Of a DNA stretch of 64,000 nucleotides, positions 26,601-36,584 are shown in pieces (positions within the stretch are counted from its first letter, which is position 1; the number at the start of each line of letters is the position of its first letter). The DNA is from Pandoraea pnomenusa. GTDB taxonomy: Bacteria > Pseudomonadota > Gammaproteobacteria > Burkholderiales > Burkholderiaceae. A program made the position numbers and the translations under genes. The notes below the pieces were generated by a model. The model was given only the letters and a program-made list of their open reading frames with translations. It did not search any database and had not been told where the DNA came from. The stretch is taken from positions 4,340,001 to 4,404,000 of the forward strand of contig NZ_CP009553.3 in NCBI RefSeq assembly GCF_000767615.3. The letters are read 5' to 3'.

Positions 26601-29600
26601 CCGCCGTGATCAGGCTGCCGACGTTCGTCAGCGACCCGGCGTTGATCGTCAGATTGTTCCCCGCGCCGATGATCGACGAGTTGCCGGACTGCTGATCGAC
26701 GTATGCCTCGCAGTAGCTTTCCTTGTAGCCACCCGCCGTCATACAGCCCGAGTACTTTTCGAGCTTGCCGTAGTTCTCGTGCACCTGAACCGGCGGCGGC
26801 AGCGTGTTCGTGATGCCGCCTGCCACGTTAAGCGTCAGGTTATTGCCCGCGAGGATGTTGCCCGATGTGTTGGTCAGCGAATCGGCCGCCGTCGTGCCCG
26901 TCGCTGACGAGCCAACCCCGCCGATCACGAGATCGTGTCCTGCGATCAGATCGCCGTACTTATTGGTGATCGTGCCCGCGGCAATCGTAAGGTTGTTGCC
27001 TGCGATGATTGCGGCGTTGTTCTGCGCGTAGGTGAAGCTCGTGGTGTCGGGATTCTGCCCCCGGACATCGTTGCCTCGGTAGCAGGCAACGTTGCTCGTG
27101 CCCGGCGCACACCCTGCCTGAGACGTGAACTGCTGCGTATTTCCGCCCTGATTCGTAACGCTCGCAGCGAAGATATTGACGTTGTTCTGGGCATAGATCA
27201 TGCCCTCGTTCACCAGATTTCCGCCGTAGAGGTTCAGCGTGTTCGCTGCGGTGATCAGCCCGAGCGACGTCGACCAGGAAATCGTCGACGTTGACGTCGG
27301 CGCGGCCGATCCCGTTGCAATGTTGAACGAAACCGTCTGGTGCGCGAGCTGTGCGTCAGACAAATTCTCGCCTTGATATGCAGGAACCTCGATGGTACCC
27401 AGCGATGCAAGCTGCGCGAGGAAGGCAGAGTACTGCCCTTGATCGACCGCGTTCACCACCGAACTGGTGGTCGTGGGCGACACCGCGCCGTTGGACAACG
27501 CGCCAACATTCAGCGTCAGGTTGCGTCCCGCCGCGATCTGACCGCCCTTGTTTGACAGATTCGCCGTCGTCAGCGAGATGTCGCCTCCGGCGATCATCAC
27601 GCCCGACGCCCCCATCTGCATCACCGTCGAGGTCTGGCTGACCGTCGGCAACGCGATCGCGACCGATGCCTGCGCCCCGGATATCGGGGTGGCGCTCATC
27701 ATCCAGTAGTCGTAATCGACGGGATTGTCCCCAACCATCCGGCTGCCGCGAAGCTTGTTCATGTAGAACGTTCCCGATCCGGTCACCGGTGCGGCTGTTC
27801 CTGCATCACAACTCACGCCGAAGGCGCCGTCGCACCGATCTCCCGTCCACGGGTTGATCCCTTCCGTCTTGCCTTCCAGCGTGACGCCCGTCGGCGAGAG
27901 CAAGTCACCGAGCGTCGCCGTGGACGACACGGTCATCCATCGAGGGTTCATGTCGCCCTCGCCGCCGGTCGGTGCAGACCAATCGCGAATCGTCGTGCCC
28001 CGCGTGCCGATCACGGCGCTCCAGATCAGACCCGGATCGATGACGGTCGTCGTCGTGGTCACGGCACCAGCCCCGGCCGCCTGATCGTTTATCACGGCCC
28101 CGGCGTTCACCGCCAGGTTATTGCCGGCGATGATCGTGCCGCCAATATTGTTCAGTTGCCCCGGCAACGTGAACGTGACATTGCCGGCCGCCTGTGTCTT
28201 CGCGCCCACATTGGTGAAGTTGCCGCCCGTCGCCGACAGGTTCCGTTCCGCTTCCAGCAACCCGTTGTTGACGACATCGCCCGTCATCGACAGATCGCGA
28301 CCCGCGTGAACCGAAGCGCCCGCGCCATTGAGCAGCGCCGCGTTCACCGTCACGTCGCCGCCCCCGACCACATTGCCGGCATTGGTGAACCAACCCTGGC
28401 TCGCCAGCGTCAGCGAACCGTCGCTCTGCAACGTTCCGCTGTTGTTGAACGAGTTCACGCCGGTGAGCACGGCATTGAGCGCGCCGATCTGCAACGTACC
28501 GGAATTGGTGATCGCGTTCGCCGTGATCGACAGCGTGCTGCCCGCTTGCAAAGCCCCCCCGGTGGCATCGAATACCGCCGAGCGCATCAGTGCCGACAAC
28601 TCGCGCGTGGCAGCAAGCTCTCCGCCCGCGTTCGTGACCGTACCGCCGCCCGTCACCGTCAGCGCAAGATCGGCGCTCGCCGGTGTCGCGCCCGTCACGT
28701 CGCCCGCGAGGATCATGCCGCCGTTGTTGTTCAACCCGCCGACGTTGAGCGTGACGCCGTTCGCGCCGAGCACCGTCCCCGTGTTGGTGAGCGCGCCGCC
28801 CGCTGTGACGGACGTCGTGCTGCCGTTCATCAACCCGTTATTGACGATGTTGCCGGTGGACGTCAGCGTCAGTGCCTTCGTCGACGCCAGTTGCCCGTTC
28901 GCCTCGTTGACGATGCCGCCCGCCGTCACCGACAACGGCCCGGCGCTCAGCACCGATGCCCCCGCCGAGTTGGTGAACGTGCCTGCGCCTGCATTGAAGG
29001 TCGTCGCGCCATTGACGAGCGCGAGGCCGTGCGTCCTGATCCACTGCGTCGCGGTCACATCCAGCGCGCCACCGATGATCATCGCGCCCGTGTCGATGCG
29101 TGCGCCGCTCAGCTTCGCGTCCTGAGTGACGAAGAGTTGCCCGCCGCTTGCATCGAGCGCACCGGTTGCCGTGACAGTGAAGGATTTGGATGCCGTCGTT
29201 GCACCATTGATGACGACGTTGCCGCCATCGAGCGCCATGTCGCCGACGACGGTGTTGGTGCCGCCCAGCGTGAGCGTCTGTCCCGCACGCAGCGAAACCG
29301 TGTCGTTGCCGGAGACGTTCGCGACGCTGAGGTTGCCGTTCTGCGCGGTCAACGTCATCGCGCCCATGCTCGACAAGCCTTGCAGCGCCGTCAGGTTGGT
29401 CGCAGCGGTCATGTCGAGTGTGCCGCCGACGAGCACCTTGTCCACCGTCAGACTGCCCGACGTGCTGGTGAGCGACGCCTTACCCATCGAGGTCAATGCG
29501 CCAAGCAACGCGTCGCCTGCCGACGTCACCTTCACATCGCCTGCCGTATCCACGCCGCCGAGCGCCAGCTTGCCGCCGGACGTGATCGCGACGTCCTTAC

Positions 29601-32600
29601 CGAACGTCAGCGCACCGTTGCTTCCCGTGATGTCGCCGCCGGATTGCAGCGTCGCCGTGCCCTTGCCGATGAGATGACCGCCCAGTGCCATCGTGGTACC
29701 GGACGTCAGCAACGTGTCGCCGTTGACTTGCGCGGCGCCCATCGACAGCGCGCCGCCCGCCTTTGCCGTGAAGTTCTGGATCGCAGTAACGGGGCCGGTC
29801 AGCGTGACACTGCCTTGCGTCGCGGTCAGTGCGATGTCCTGATTCGCCGACAGCGCGCCGGTCACCGTCAGGTTGCGCGCGGCCGTGACGCTCAGGCCCT
29901 CACCCGCTGTCACTGCGCCGCCGAGGGTCACATCGCGTCCCGCATTGACGGTCAAGCTCGTACCCGTGCCGACGTCGCCCGCAACGCGAACGTCACCCAC
30001 ACCGCCCGCCGTGAGCATGGCTGACTTGCCCGCCTGGATAGCGCCCGCGGTCAGGTCGCCCGTCGTCGTCATCGTCAGGGCATCGCCTGCGACGATGGCT
30101 CCCGTGACTTGCGTCGCACCTCCTGACAGCGTGGTCAGGCCACCATTGCCGAACGTGAGCGACGCAGCGCTGAGCTTGCCACCTGCCGTCAGCAACCCGG
30201 CAACAGCGTCTGCGACGACGCTGCGCACATTGCCCAGCGTCATATCGCCGCCTGACGTCAGACGCACCAGACCGTTGGCCGTCGTATCGCCTTGCATCGT
30301 CAGCGACTTGCCCGCGTTGACGGTGACGTCACCCTGCGCACCCGCATTACCCGTCGTGATCGCACCGTTCGCCGCCGTCAGCGTGAGATTGCGCTCGGAA
30401 GCCGTATCGCCTTGCAGACGAATGTCGCCCGTCGAGGCAGTCGCCGTGACGTTGTCGCCACCGACCGTCTTTCCGGTCACGGCGACGTCGTGCGCGCCAG
30501 TCAGTGTCACCGTGCCGAGTGCGACCGCGTCGCCAGTGATGGCCACATCGCCGCCGTCCGCCGTTACCGTCAGTGCCTTGGTCGCCTGCACGTTATGCAG
30601 GCCCGCGTTGTTCGCGGCGTGGACGTCGACGTTCTGGCCGGATAATGCGCCCGTGAGCGTCGTGTTGCGTCCGGCATCTAGCGTGACGTCGCCGCCAAAC
30701 AATGCCGTGCCGTCTCCGAGGACGTCGCCACCGGCGCGCAACGCACCGATGCCCTGCACATTGGTTTGCCCAGTCAGCGTAAGATCGTTGGCAGCAGTAG
30801 CGCGCAAGTCGCCTTGCACGCTCAGCTTGCCGCCAAGCGTTGCGTTGCCCGCGCTCGTCGCCAGCAGCGCACCCGCTGTCGTCACCTCACCACTGATGGC
30901 GAGGTCGCCCATCCGCGTGATCAACGAGAGATCGCCCATTGTGAGCGCCGTACCCGCCACCGACAGATCGCGTTGTGCGGTCAGTTCGCATGCCGCACCG
31001 CACGCCAGGCTGCCTGCAAGGAGGATGTCGCGCGCAGCCGTCGCCGAGAACGCATTCGGCGACGACACCGCGCCGTTGAAGACGATGTCGCCCGGACCAC
31101 CCAGCGCCCCCGCCGTGCCGGTCGTCGTGACCTTGATGCCGGTGGCCGAGTTGAGGACGCCGAAAGTCGCGTTGCCACCAGCCGTCGCGTCGATGGCATT
31201 CGCCTGCACACCGCCCGCGAGTCGCGTGTCGCCCGCCGACGCGAGCGTGGCGCTGCCCGTGAAGACAGCCTTGCTGCTGCCGTCGACGGTGTCGAGCAAC
31301 GTACGGCCTGCCGTCAGGTTCGCGTTCACGCCGAGCAACACGGCACCGAGTTGCAGATCGCGTCCGGCGTTGATCGTGACGTCGCGCAATGCACTGGTCG
31401 ACTGACCCAGCGTGACGTCTTGCGCTGCGTTGAACAAGAGATTCGCCCCGCCACTCACACCGCCGGTCGCGCGAATGCTGCCGCCGTGCGCCGTCAGGTT
31501 GGCGTCGCCTACCGACTGGATCGCGCCGCCCACGACGATGTCGCGTTGCGCGTCGAGCGTGGTGCCCGCGCCGCCGCCGAGCGTGCCTGCCACGTTGATG
31601 TCGCGCGCGGCCTGCAACGATACGGTGCCCGGTGCGCCGGATTCGCCATTGACGACGATGTCGCCGCCGCCTGCGAGGCCTTTTGCAGTCAACGTCAATG
31701 CGCCGGTCGACTGTGCATTTTTGACGGTGACGCTGTTGCCCGCAACAACCGCCAGACCACCGCCCTGCAACAGACCGCTCTGGTCGACGTCGCGCGCGGC
31801 GCTCACGTCGAGCGCACCGGTGAACGATGCCGAACCCGCGCCGCTTACGTCGCGACCTGCATCGATGCGTCCGGTGCCTTGACCGTTCAGCGCGCCCTGC
31901 ACGAGCGTGTCGCGCCCCGAGGTCAGCGTCGTGTTGCCCGCAACGGCCGTCTGCCCGCCCATGACGACATCCGTCCCTGCCGACCCGGTCAGTTGTCCGC
32001 CCACGCCGAGCTTGCCCTGCGTGTCGACGTTGACACTACCTTGCGTCGCCGTCAGCGTCGCGTCCTTCGCCGAGCGGACCGTGCCCGTGATATTGACGTC
32101 GCGTGCGCCGGTGAGCGAGGCATCTGCGCCCGTTTGCAAGGTGCCTGCGACAGCGACGTCGCGCGCGCCCTTCAAATTAACAGCACCGACCACGCTCGAC
32201 TCGCCGTTGACGACGACATCACCACCATCCGCATTGCCGTTGGCCGATACCGAGAACAGGCCATTGGACGTGACGCTGGAGACCGTCGCGCTGTTGCCCG
32301 CCGTCACGCTCACACCGTTACCCTGTAAAACGCCGGACAGGTTGACATTGCGGTTCGCGCCGAGCGTCGCGGTGTTGGTGAATGCCGACGCCCCTGCGCC
32401 GACGAGATCACGTCCGGCTTGCAAGACACCGGCGAGGCCGACCAGCGCGCCGTTCAGCACGATGTCCTGTCCCGCGGTGACCGTGGCGTTGCCGATGGCG
32501 CTCGTCTGCGGTGCGCCGAGCGCCACGGATTGCCCGGCGGTCAATGCGAGCTGACTATTCGTGCTCAGATTCGCCGTCGTGTTCAGATTGCCCGACGTCG

Positions 32601-35400
32601 CGGTAATCGCCACGTCGCCGACTGCCGCCACGCTACCGTCGAGTTGCGCATCGCGTTGTGCCGTGATGACGAGCCTGTCGTTCGCTTCAATCTTGCCCGT
32701 GCTCGCAATGGCGACATCGCGTGCGGCATTCAACGTCGCCACGCCGAAGGACGCCAACGGTCCGGCCACGCGGATGTCGCCGCTGCCGTCGAGACCGCGC
32801 GCCAGCACGTCGAGCGTGCCGCCGGTCTGGACATCGCCCAGCGTGACCGCGTTGCGGCTCGTGACGACGAGGTTCGCCGTCTGCAACTTGCCGCTCAGCG
32901 TGGCGTTCGCACCGGACGTCAGCCAGGTGTCGCCGAGGAAATGCGCGCCACCGCCGATGTCGAGATTGCCACCTGCGTCGAGCTTGCCAGTGAGTTGACC
33001 GGACACGTTGCCCGTCACGCGCATGTCACCGCCGGATTGCAGGGCGACGTCGCCCGCCGCGGTCGCGGCACCGGCTACGTCGAGCGTCGCACCGGCATTC
33101 GTTTTGAGGTCCGCGCTCGCCTGAATCGTGCCCGGGACGGTGACGGCATTGCCCGCAGCGATCGTCAGCGGATTCCCGGTGCCCGCCGTTTGAAGCGAGC
33201 CTGCGACGTTGACGTCGCGCGAAGCGTTCAGCGTCACAGCATCCGCACCCGCCGTGGTGCCGTTCACGAGAATGTCGCGCGCTGCCGTGAGCGCCGCCGC
33301 GCCGTAAAACGAGACCTTGCCTTGCAGGGCGATGTCGCCACCGCCTGCATTGCCCAACGCACGCAATGCGGCGACACCCGTGCTCTGCACATCGGCCAGC
33401 GACAGGCCGTTCGCGGCTTCGACGTCCAATCCACCTGCGAGCAACGCCCCGGTCAGCGAGATGTCGCGCCCGGCACGCAATGTGGCATCCATGCCGAAAG
33501 CGAGCTTGCCTTTGCCCGTGATGTCGCTGCCTGCGCGCAGCGTCGCGTCGGCTTGCCCGAGCAACGTGCCGTCGACGTTCAGCGTTTCGCCCGCGCTCAG
33601 GTGCGCGGTGCCGCTCGACGCCACATCGCCCTGTACGTCGAGACGGCGATTCGACGTCATGTCGAGTTGCGCGCCGGACGCCAGCGTCCCATCGATGCGC
33701 GTGTCACCACCCGATTGCGTCGATACCGCGCCATGGCCCGTCAGACGTGCGCCTTGCGCGATCTGGAAATCGCCGCCGGTGACGACGGACACGTTACCGT
33801 TCGCGCCCGTGCTGTCGGTGACGACAAGACTGCGCGCGGCGTTTGCGACGAGGGTGCCACCCACGGTCACCGGCCCCGTCAGACGGATGTCGCCCAGCGC
33901 ACTGTCTTGCGTCGCCAGCGACAGATTGCCGCCGATTTGCGCTTCCTTCAGCGCCAGCGCCTTCGTTGCACTCAACGCGGTGTCGCCGTTCGACTGAAGG
34001 TTCGCGAGCGTGAGATTGCCGCCCGCCTGCACGTCCATTGCTTTGCCCGATTGCAGCGAGCCGGCCGACGTCACATCGCCGCTCGCCGTCAGTCGATAAC
34101 CGTTCTCGCCGAGTCCCGTGCCGCTGAGCGCGACATTACCCGCACTCGTCATCTGCACCTGCTGCTGCGCCGCGTGGTTGGCAACGGTGAGGTCGCCGCC
34201 CGACGAGAGCGTTAGGTCGCCGGCCGTCGACGCGAGATCGCCCGCCATGCGCACACCAAGGCCAGCCGTCGTGCCGATGACCTGAATCTGCCCGGCGGTC
34301 ATCGCGCCGAAGCGCGTCGCGTCGATAGCGAACGCCTGCGCGTTGCCCGGAGCGCTCTGAATGGCTTGCGCGGTATTGGCCGTGCCGTTTGCCGACGTGA
34401 TGTAGCGCGTACCCGTGCCGTCGACTGCCCCTGTCAGCACCTGCTGATTTCCGGTGATGACGTTGATGCGCGTGCCCGCATACAACGGCGCGTTGATGCC
34501 GACCGTCTGACCGATGAGATCGATAGCGCCGACGGTGCCTTCGATGCCGCTGCCGGGGCCGGTCATTCCCGCATTCCCTTCCAGCTGGATATGGCCGCCG
34601 GTGACGTTGTAGCCGAGCGCGTTGGCGTTAGCGAAATCGGTAGGCGTGCCGCCCGGCCCGGAGAGGAATTGCGGTGTCCCCGTCGTCAGTGTCACGCCGA
34701 TGGTGTTGGTGAAGCCCGCGCCGCGCACGGAAATGCCGTTCGGGTTCGCAATGATCACCGTGGCGGGCGCGCCGAACACTTCGAGCGGTCCATTGAGCGC
34801 GGAGGCATAAGCGCCGCCCGACGAGGTCACCTGGTTGACGATGGTGCTAGCGGAGCGGCCCGATAGATTCGGGTTCGCGGCAATCGTCCCACCGTTGAGC
34901 GACGTGCCGTTGAGAAGGCTGTTGTTGAGAATCAGTCCGGCAGCATCGACGTTGAAGCTCTGGTACTGGTTGAGCGAGATGCCCGCCGCGTTGGGGGCCG
35001 TGATGTTGACGACGGGTACGCCGTTACCGCTCATCGTCATCTTCGGTGCGAAGACGACCGGCGCCGTCGGATCCGTAATCGGCGCCGCCGACACCGTCTG
35101 CATGCCGACACGAAGACGCAACGACGCGAGCGAGCGCAGCACCGTCAGGGCGGTTTCGTCGAAGCCCGCTTTACCGGTCGCGTTGGCGGCCAATTCGCGA
35201 GCGGCTGACTGGCTCAGTTCGAACGTCACCGAGATCGGACTGATGAGCAGCGTCAGCGCAACGCACGCCGCAATGGCGCGCTGCCACACTCGAATCGCGG
35301 GCTTCTCCGGGAAGTGGGAATCCATAGCCTCGTCGTCGACATTGATCGACTGACGTGCGTTTTCCCCAACTTCGGTGATTCCTCGCGAAGATGCGTTCAT
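23656..35400 (-). CDS. cdiA: CdiA-type contact-dependent inhibition exoprotein / haemagglutinin
   Basis: The 3,914-aa protein starts at ATG 35400 (MNASSRGITEVGENARQ). It has a long n-region and a hydrophobic signal core (ACVALTLLISPISVTF, about residues 43-58). The TPS domain (about 110-370) carries the NPNL and NPNGI motifs that TpsB recognises. A very long beta-helical repeat region (about 400-2700) and a Cys-containing middle follow. The pretoxin region lies at about 3450-3705 (ending FWAQNEAVNN), then a Pro/Gly linker. The toxin tip (about 3825-3914) is LSHIFREETGHLSNTPENRR...NLLGTDRFGNQWFAQILSDG. This tip is a recurring polymorphic-toxin domain; a nuclease-like role is likely but unproven. 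It is exported through the outer membrane by the TpsB encoded at 36585. Its pretoxin DNA recurs at 14.56-14.99 kb. Confidence 0.92.
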   Translation of the reverse strand: MNASSRGITEVGENARQSINVDDEAMDSHFPEKPAIRVWQRAIAACVALTLLISPISVTFELSQSAARELAANATGKAGFDETALTVLRSLASLRLRVGMQTVSAAPITDPTAPVVFAPKMTMSGNGVPVVNITAPNAAGISLNQYQSFNVDAAGLILNNSLLNGTSLNGGTIAANPNLSGRSASTIVNQVTSSGGAYASALNGPLEVFGAPATVIIANPNGISVRGAGFTNTIGVTLTTGTPQFLSGPGGTPTDFANANALGYNVTGGHIQLEGNAGMTGPGSGIEGTVGAIDLIGQTVGINAPLYAGTRINVITGNQQVLTGAVDGTGTRYITSANGTANTAQAIQSAPGNAQAFAIDATRFGAMTAGQIQVIGTTAGLGVRMAGDLASTAGDLTLSSGGDLTVANHAAQQQVQMTSAGNVALSGTGLGENGYRLTASGDVTSAGSLQSGKAMDVQAGGNLTLANLQSNGDTALSATKALALKEAQIGGNLSLATQDSALGDIRLTGPVTVGGTLVANAARSLVVTDSTGANGNVSVVTGGDFQIAQGARLTGHGAVSTQSGGDTRIDGTLASGAQLDMTSNRRLDVQGDVASSGTAHLSAGETLNVDGTLLGQADATLRAGSDITGKGKLAFGMDATLRAGRDISLTGALLAGGLDVEAANGLSLADVQSTGVAALRALGNAGGGDIALQGKVSFYGAAALTAARDILVNGTTAGADAVTLNASRDVNVAGSLQTAGTGNPLTIAAGNAVTVPGTIQASADLKTNAGATLDVAGAATAAGDVALQSGGDMRVTGNVSGQLTGKLDAGGNLDIGGGAHFLGDTWLTSGANATLSGKLQTANLVVTSRNAVTLGDVQTGGTLDVLARGLDGSGDIRVAGPLASFGVATLNAARDVAIASTGKIEANDRLVITAQRDAQLDGSVAAVGDVAITATSGNLNTTANLSTNSQLALTAGQSVALGAPQTSAIGNATVTAGQDIVLNGALVGLAGVLQAGRDLVGAGASAFTNTATLGANRNVNLSGVLQGNGVSVTAGNSATVSSVTSNGLFSVSANGNADGGDVVVNGESSVVGAVNLKGARDVAVAGTLQTGADASLTGARDVNITGTVRSAKDATLTATQGSVNVDTQGKLGVGGQLTGSAGTDVVMGGQTAVAGNTTLTSGRDTLVQGALNGQGTGRIDAGRDVSGAGSASFTGALDVSAARDVDQSGLLQGGGLAVVAGNSVTVKNAQSTGALTLTAKGLAGGGDIVVNGESGAPGTVSLQAARDINVAGTLGGGAGTTLDAQRDIVVGGAIQSVGDANLTAHGGSIRATGGVSGGANLLFNAAQDVTLGQSTSALRDVTINAGRDLQLGAVLLGVNANLTAGRTLLDTVDGSSKAVFTGSATLASAGDTRLAGGVQANAIDATAGGNATFGVLNSATGIKVTTTGTAGALGGPGDIVFNGAVSSPNAFSATAARDILLAGSLACGAACELTAQRDLSVAGTALTMGDLSLITRMGDLAISGEVTTAGALLATSAGNATLGGKLSVQGDLRATAANDLTLTGQTNVQGIGALRAGGDVLGDGTALFGGDVTLDAGRNTTLTGALSGQNVDVHAANNAGLHNVQATKALTVTADGGDVAITGDAVALGTVTLTGAHDVAVTGKTVGGDNVTATASTGDIRLQGDTASERNLTLTAANGAITTGNAGAQGDVTVNAGKSLTMQGDTTANGLVRLTSGGDMTLGNVRSVVADAVAGLLTAGGKLSAASLTFGNGGLTTLSGGATQVTGAIVAGDALTMTTTGDLTAGAIQAGKSAMLTAGGVGDVRVAGDVGTGTSLTVNAGRDVTLGGAVTAGEGLSVTAARNLTVTGALSANQDIALTATQGSVTLTGPVTAIQNFTAKAGGALSMGAAQVNGDTLLTSGTTMALGGHLIGKGTATLQSGGDITGSNGALTFGKDVAITSGGKLALGGVDTAGDVKVTSAGDALLGALTSMGKASLTSTSGSLTVDKVLVGGTLDMTAATNLTALQGLSSMGAMTLTAQNGNLSVANVSGNDTVSLRAGQTLTLGGTNTVVGDMALDGGNVVINGATTASKSFTVTATGALDASGGQLFVTQDAKLSGARIDTGAMIIGGALDVTATQWIRTHGLALVNGATTFNAGAGTFTNSAGASVLSAGPLSVTAGGIVNEANGQLASTKALTLTSTGNIVNNGLMNGSTTSVTAGGALTNTGTVLGANGVTLNVGGLNNNGGMILAGDVTGATPASADLALTVTGGGTVTNAGGELAATRELSALMRSAVFDATGGALQAGSTLSITANAITNSGTLQIGALNAVLTGVNSFNNSGTLQSDGSLTLASQGWFTNAGNVVGGGDVTVNAALLNGAGASVHAGRDLSMTGDVVNNGLLEAERNLSATGGNFTNVGAKTQAAGNVTFTLPGQLNNIGGTIIAGNNLAVNAGAVINDQAAGAGAVTTTTTVIDPGLIWSAVIGTRGTTIRDWSAPTGGEGDMNPRWMTVSSTATLGDLLSPTGVTLEGKTEGINPWTGDRCDGAFGVSCDAGTAAPVTGSGTFYMNKLRGSRMVGDNPVDYDYWMMSATPISGAQASVAIALPTVSQTSTVMQMGASGVMIAGGDISLTTANLSNKGGQIAAGRNLTLNVGALSNGAVSPTTTSSVVNAVDQGQYSAFLAQLASLGTIEVPAYQGENLSDAQLAHQTVSFNIATGSAAPTSTSTISWSTSLGLITAANTLNLYGGNLVNEGMIYAQNNVNIFAASVTNQGGNTQQFTSQAGCAPGTSNVACYRGNDVRGQNPDTTSFTYAQNNAAIIAGNNLTIAAGTITNKYGDLIAGHDLVIGGVGSSATGTTAADSLTNTSGNILAGNNLTLNVAGGITNTLPPPVQVHENYGKLEKYSGCMTAGGYKESYCEAYVDQQSGNSSIIGAGNNLTINAGSLTNVGSLITAGLNATINVSGPVVNSAQTLNAYWHSHWVQETGMFESDKRHDVWSCGSAAECTSLYGDAYTSVGGVINPPTPVGNIAATIQAPNLTVTSGGQIVNVGNVVGQSVSLTGTSLVNGITTANTYTPQVGNAPQVISLAPANGGLNLTIPASLGGAVSSILTGATGQQNGPSYVVGGLGATLDPVSPQVLISNLPASLQPGTTTFYFSPQQEAIQLQQAALMQTGKASFINGLSTDSTSQLTVNDQQKLVLYGNAVEYAKANNIQLGQALTPEQVAGLSQPMLWYVEQTVPEPGCAATGNAKCPTVTALMPQVYLPENFTALSAGGQILASNDLSLNFGSTATGGSVLNTGSITSGGTLTVNTGTLTNRANVVDVGELWSYIKDAGYLKTTGTMVQPGGFMSAAAGGLTLNVDQFNQIGGALQLLDPNGQVDQAATQAFIAGVSAQLGANFLQQTLKNDLHTDFVKQGGDFGIQQVGMIVSAVALSMVAGPMFSALIGNMAGATAGTATLMAAAGTTAEGVAIGAGLGNIALSAAMTAMTSSAFSQLVMTGSIDFGSVMTSGMSSAITAGLLNGITYSNEYGLGFVDVGGAGNSLSSLAGVNPSYVAGTASNAVATTADKLLSQGVAILAQSAIQAGVQSTIQGGSFLDALKASGINNLGAALAFQIGELNDAGKFGNGLSGGLAYVATHAALGCAGTAASGSDCVGGAIGASVSAALISDLIRALGNGDQPLDVAQRSALTTLAGLAGAFGAGLAGADPNAGVFWAQNEAVNNAEEHPGSAGLASKLSGVLVSLLNGRSDLREWLVRQFLLAQRQQSGETPPADANPLVQENDRIPPAAGGRVVTPPPAVCVLSPGGGGCVIAPPTVAGGAPPSGWTFSSGNDEDSGNARNNNLPSNSSQLSHIFREETGHLSNTPENRRTLVNLVNNPANLLGTDRFGNQWFAQILSDGTQLWGSVRNGVVQNGGLNATPKIFNPVTGLSKAIK

Positions 35401-35593
35401 GACGTGACCTGTTCGTTCTTTGGACGTGTGTAGCGCGAGACCGCCACGCAACATGCGGCGGCTCGATGACCTGCTCACTGCTAACCGCCGACGACTGCGT
35501 GCGGCAAACCGCGATTCGGCGAAACGCGACAAGGTCGAACGACGCCCGGCGGGGCGGCTCGACCGCGCCCGGCGTCGATCGGTGACTCCCGGA

Positions 35594-36517
35594 TTACTGC
35601 TGGATGCGTGCGCTCTTCACGAGATCGCCAATCATTTGCGCCGTGGCCTTTTCCATCGCCACCTGCTCGAGTTGCTTGCGCAGCAGCGGGGCGCTCTCTT
35701 CGAACTTCGGGATCTGCGTGGCGCGCCTGTCGTCGACGCGCAGGATCCAGAACTGCTCGCCGACCTTCAGGGGCTCGGCGGACACGCCGCCCTTGGGCAG
35801 GTTCACCAGCGCTTCGGCAATCGGCTGCGGCCAGTTCTGCGTATTGCCTGCCGTGATCGGCGTCTTGAACGACACCCAGTTCAACTGGCCGCCCTGCGCA
35901 GCGTTCGGCCCCTGGCTGTACTGACGCGCCAACGCCGCGAAATCGCCCCCCTTCCGGATCTCGTCGAGCACGGTCTGTGCCGTGGCGGCATCGCGCACAG
36001 CGATCGCACTGGCGTGATATTCGTTCTCGCCCAGCGAGGCGACCACGGCGTCGTACTTGGCCTTGACGTCGGCATCGCTCACCGGGGCGGCCTTCGCATG
36101 CTCGGTCATGTAGGCGCGCGTGACGATCATCGTCTTTGCGGCTTCCAGCGCAGCCTGCACTTCCGGGCGCGTCTCGTAGTGCTGCCGGAGCGCCGCCTGC
36201 CTGAGCAATTCGTTCGCGATCAGTTGCCCCTTGAACAGCTCGCGCAATTGCGCGCTGTCCGGCTGGCCGCTCGCCTTGACCATCGCGTCCACCGACGCTT
36301 TCGGAATCCCGACATCGTTGACGCTGGCGACGACGTCGGCGCCCAGCGGCTTCGGCGCGGCAGTCCTGCTGTCGACCTTCTCCCCGGCTTTCTTCTCGGA
36401 CTGACTGTCGGTCTTGGCCGCCCTGGCTGCCATCGCCGGCGCCATCGCAACGCTCAGCGCCACCCATACGCCCGCGGCACCCGCCACACCCCACCCCCGG
36501 ATGAACTTCGCTTTCAT
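35594..36517 (-). CDS. Periplasmic parvulin-type peptidyl-prolyl isomerase in the TPS operon
   Basis: This 307-aa protein starts at ATG 36517 (GGAGAG seven bases upstream). A signal peptide (WGVAGAAGVWVALSVAMAPA, cleavage after AMAARA or nearby) is followed by a SurA/PrsA-like helical N-domain (about 60-140). The rotamase domain spans about 145-245 (DFAALARQYSQGPNAAQGGQ) and a C-terminal helix ends the protein. It lies between tpsB and cdiA. In Bordetella a related parvulin, Par27, chaperones filamentous haemagglutinin in the periplasm. The same job for the 3,914-aa CdiA is a reasonable inference: keeping it unfolded before outer-membrane passage. Confidence 0.82.
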   Translation of the reverse strand: MKAKFIRGWGVAGAAGVWVALSVAMAPAMAARAAKTDSQSEKKAGEKVDSRTAAPKPLGADVVASVNDVGIPKASVDAMVKASGQPDSAQLRELFKGQLIANELLRQAALRQHYETRPEVQAALEAAKTMIVTRAYMTEHAKAAPVSDADVKAKYDAVVASLGENEYHASAIAVRDAATAQTVLDEIRKGGDFAALARQYSQGPNAAQGGQLNWVSFKTPITAGNTQNWPQPIAEALVNLPKGGVSAEPLKVGEQFWILRVDDRRATQIPKFEESAPLLRKQLEQVAMEKATAQMIGDLVKSARIQQ

Positions 36518-36584
36518 CGACATCTCTCCCACAACGTTGGCAGGCGCCGCGAGCGAATGGCCCTTACGCCTGCGTTTTCACAAT

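Noticed and set aside
28000..34000. Possible CRISPR or satellite array because of regular short repeats
   Set aside because: The periodicity is the coding signature of beta-helical haemagglutinin repeats in cdiA. Units are degenerate and in frame, with no spacer/direct-repeat alternation.
24890..35353. Many long plus-strand open frames, including one of 622 codons, opposite cdiA
   Set aside because: They are antisense shadows of the highly repetitive GC-rich cdiA frame: Arg/Ala/Pro-rich composition, no ribosome sites and no family similarity.
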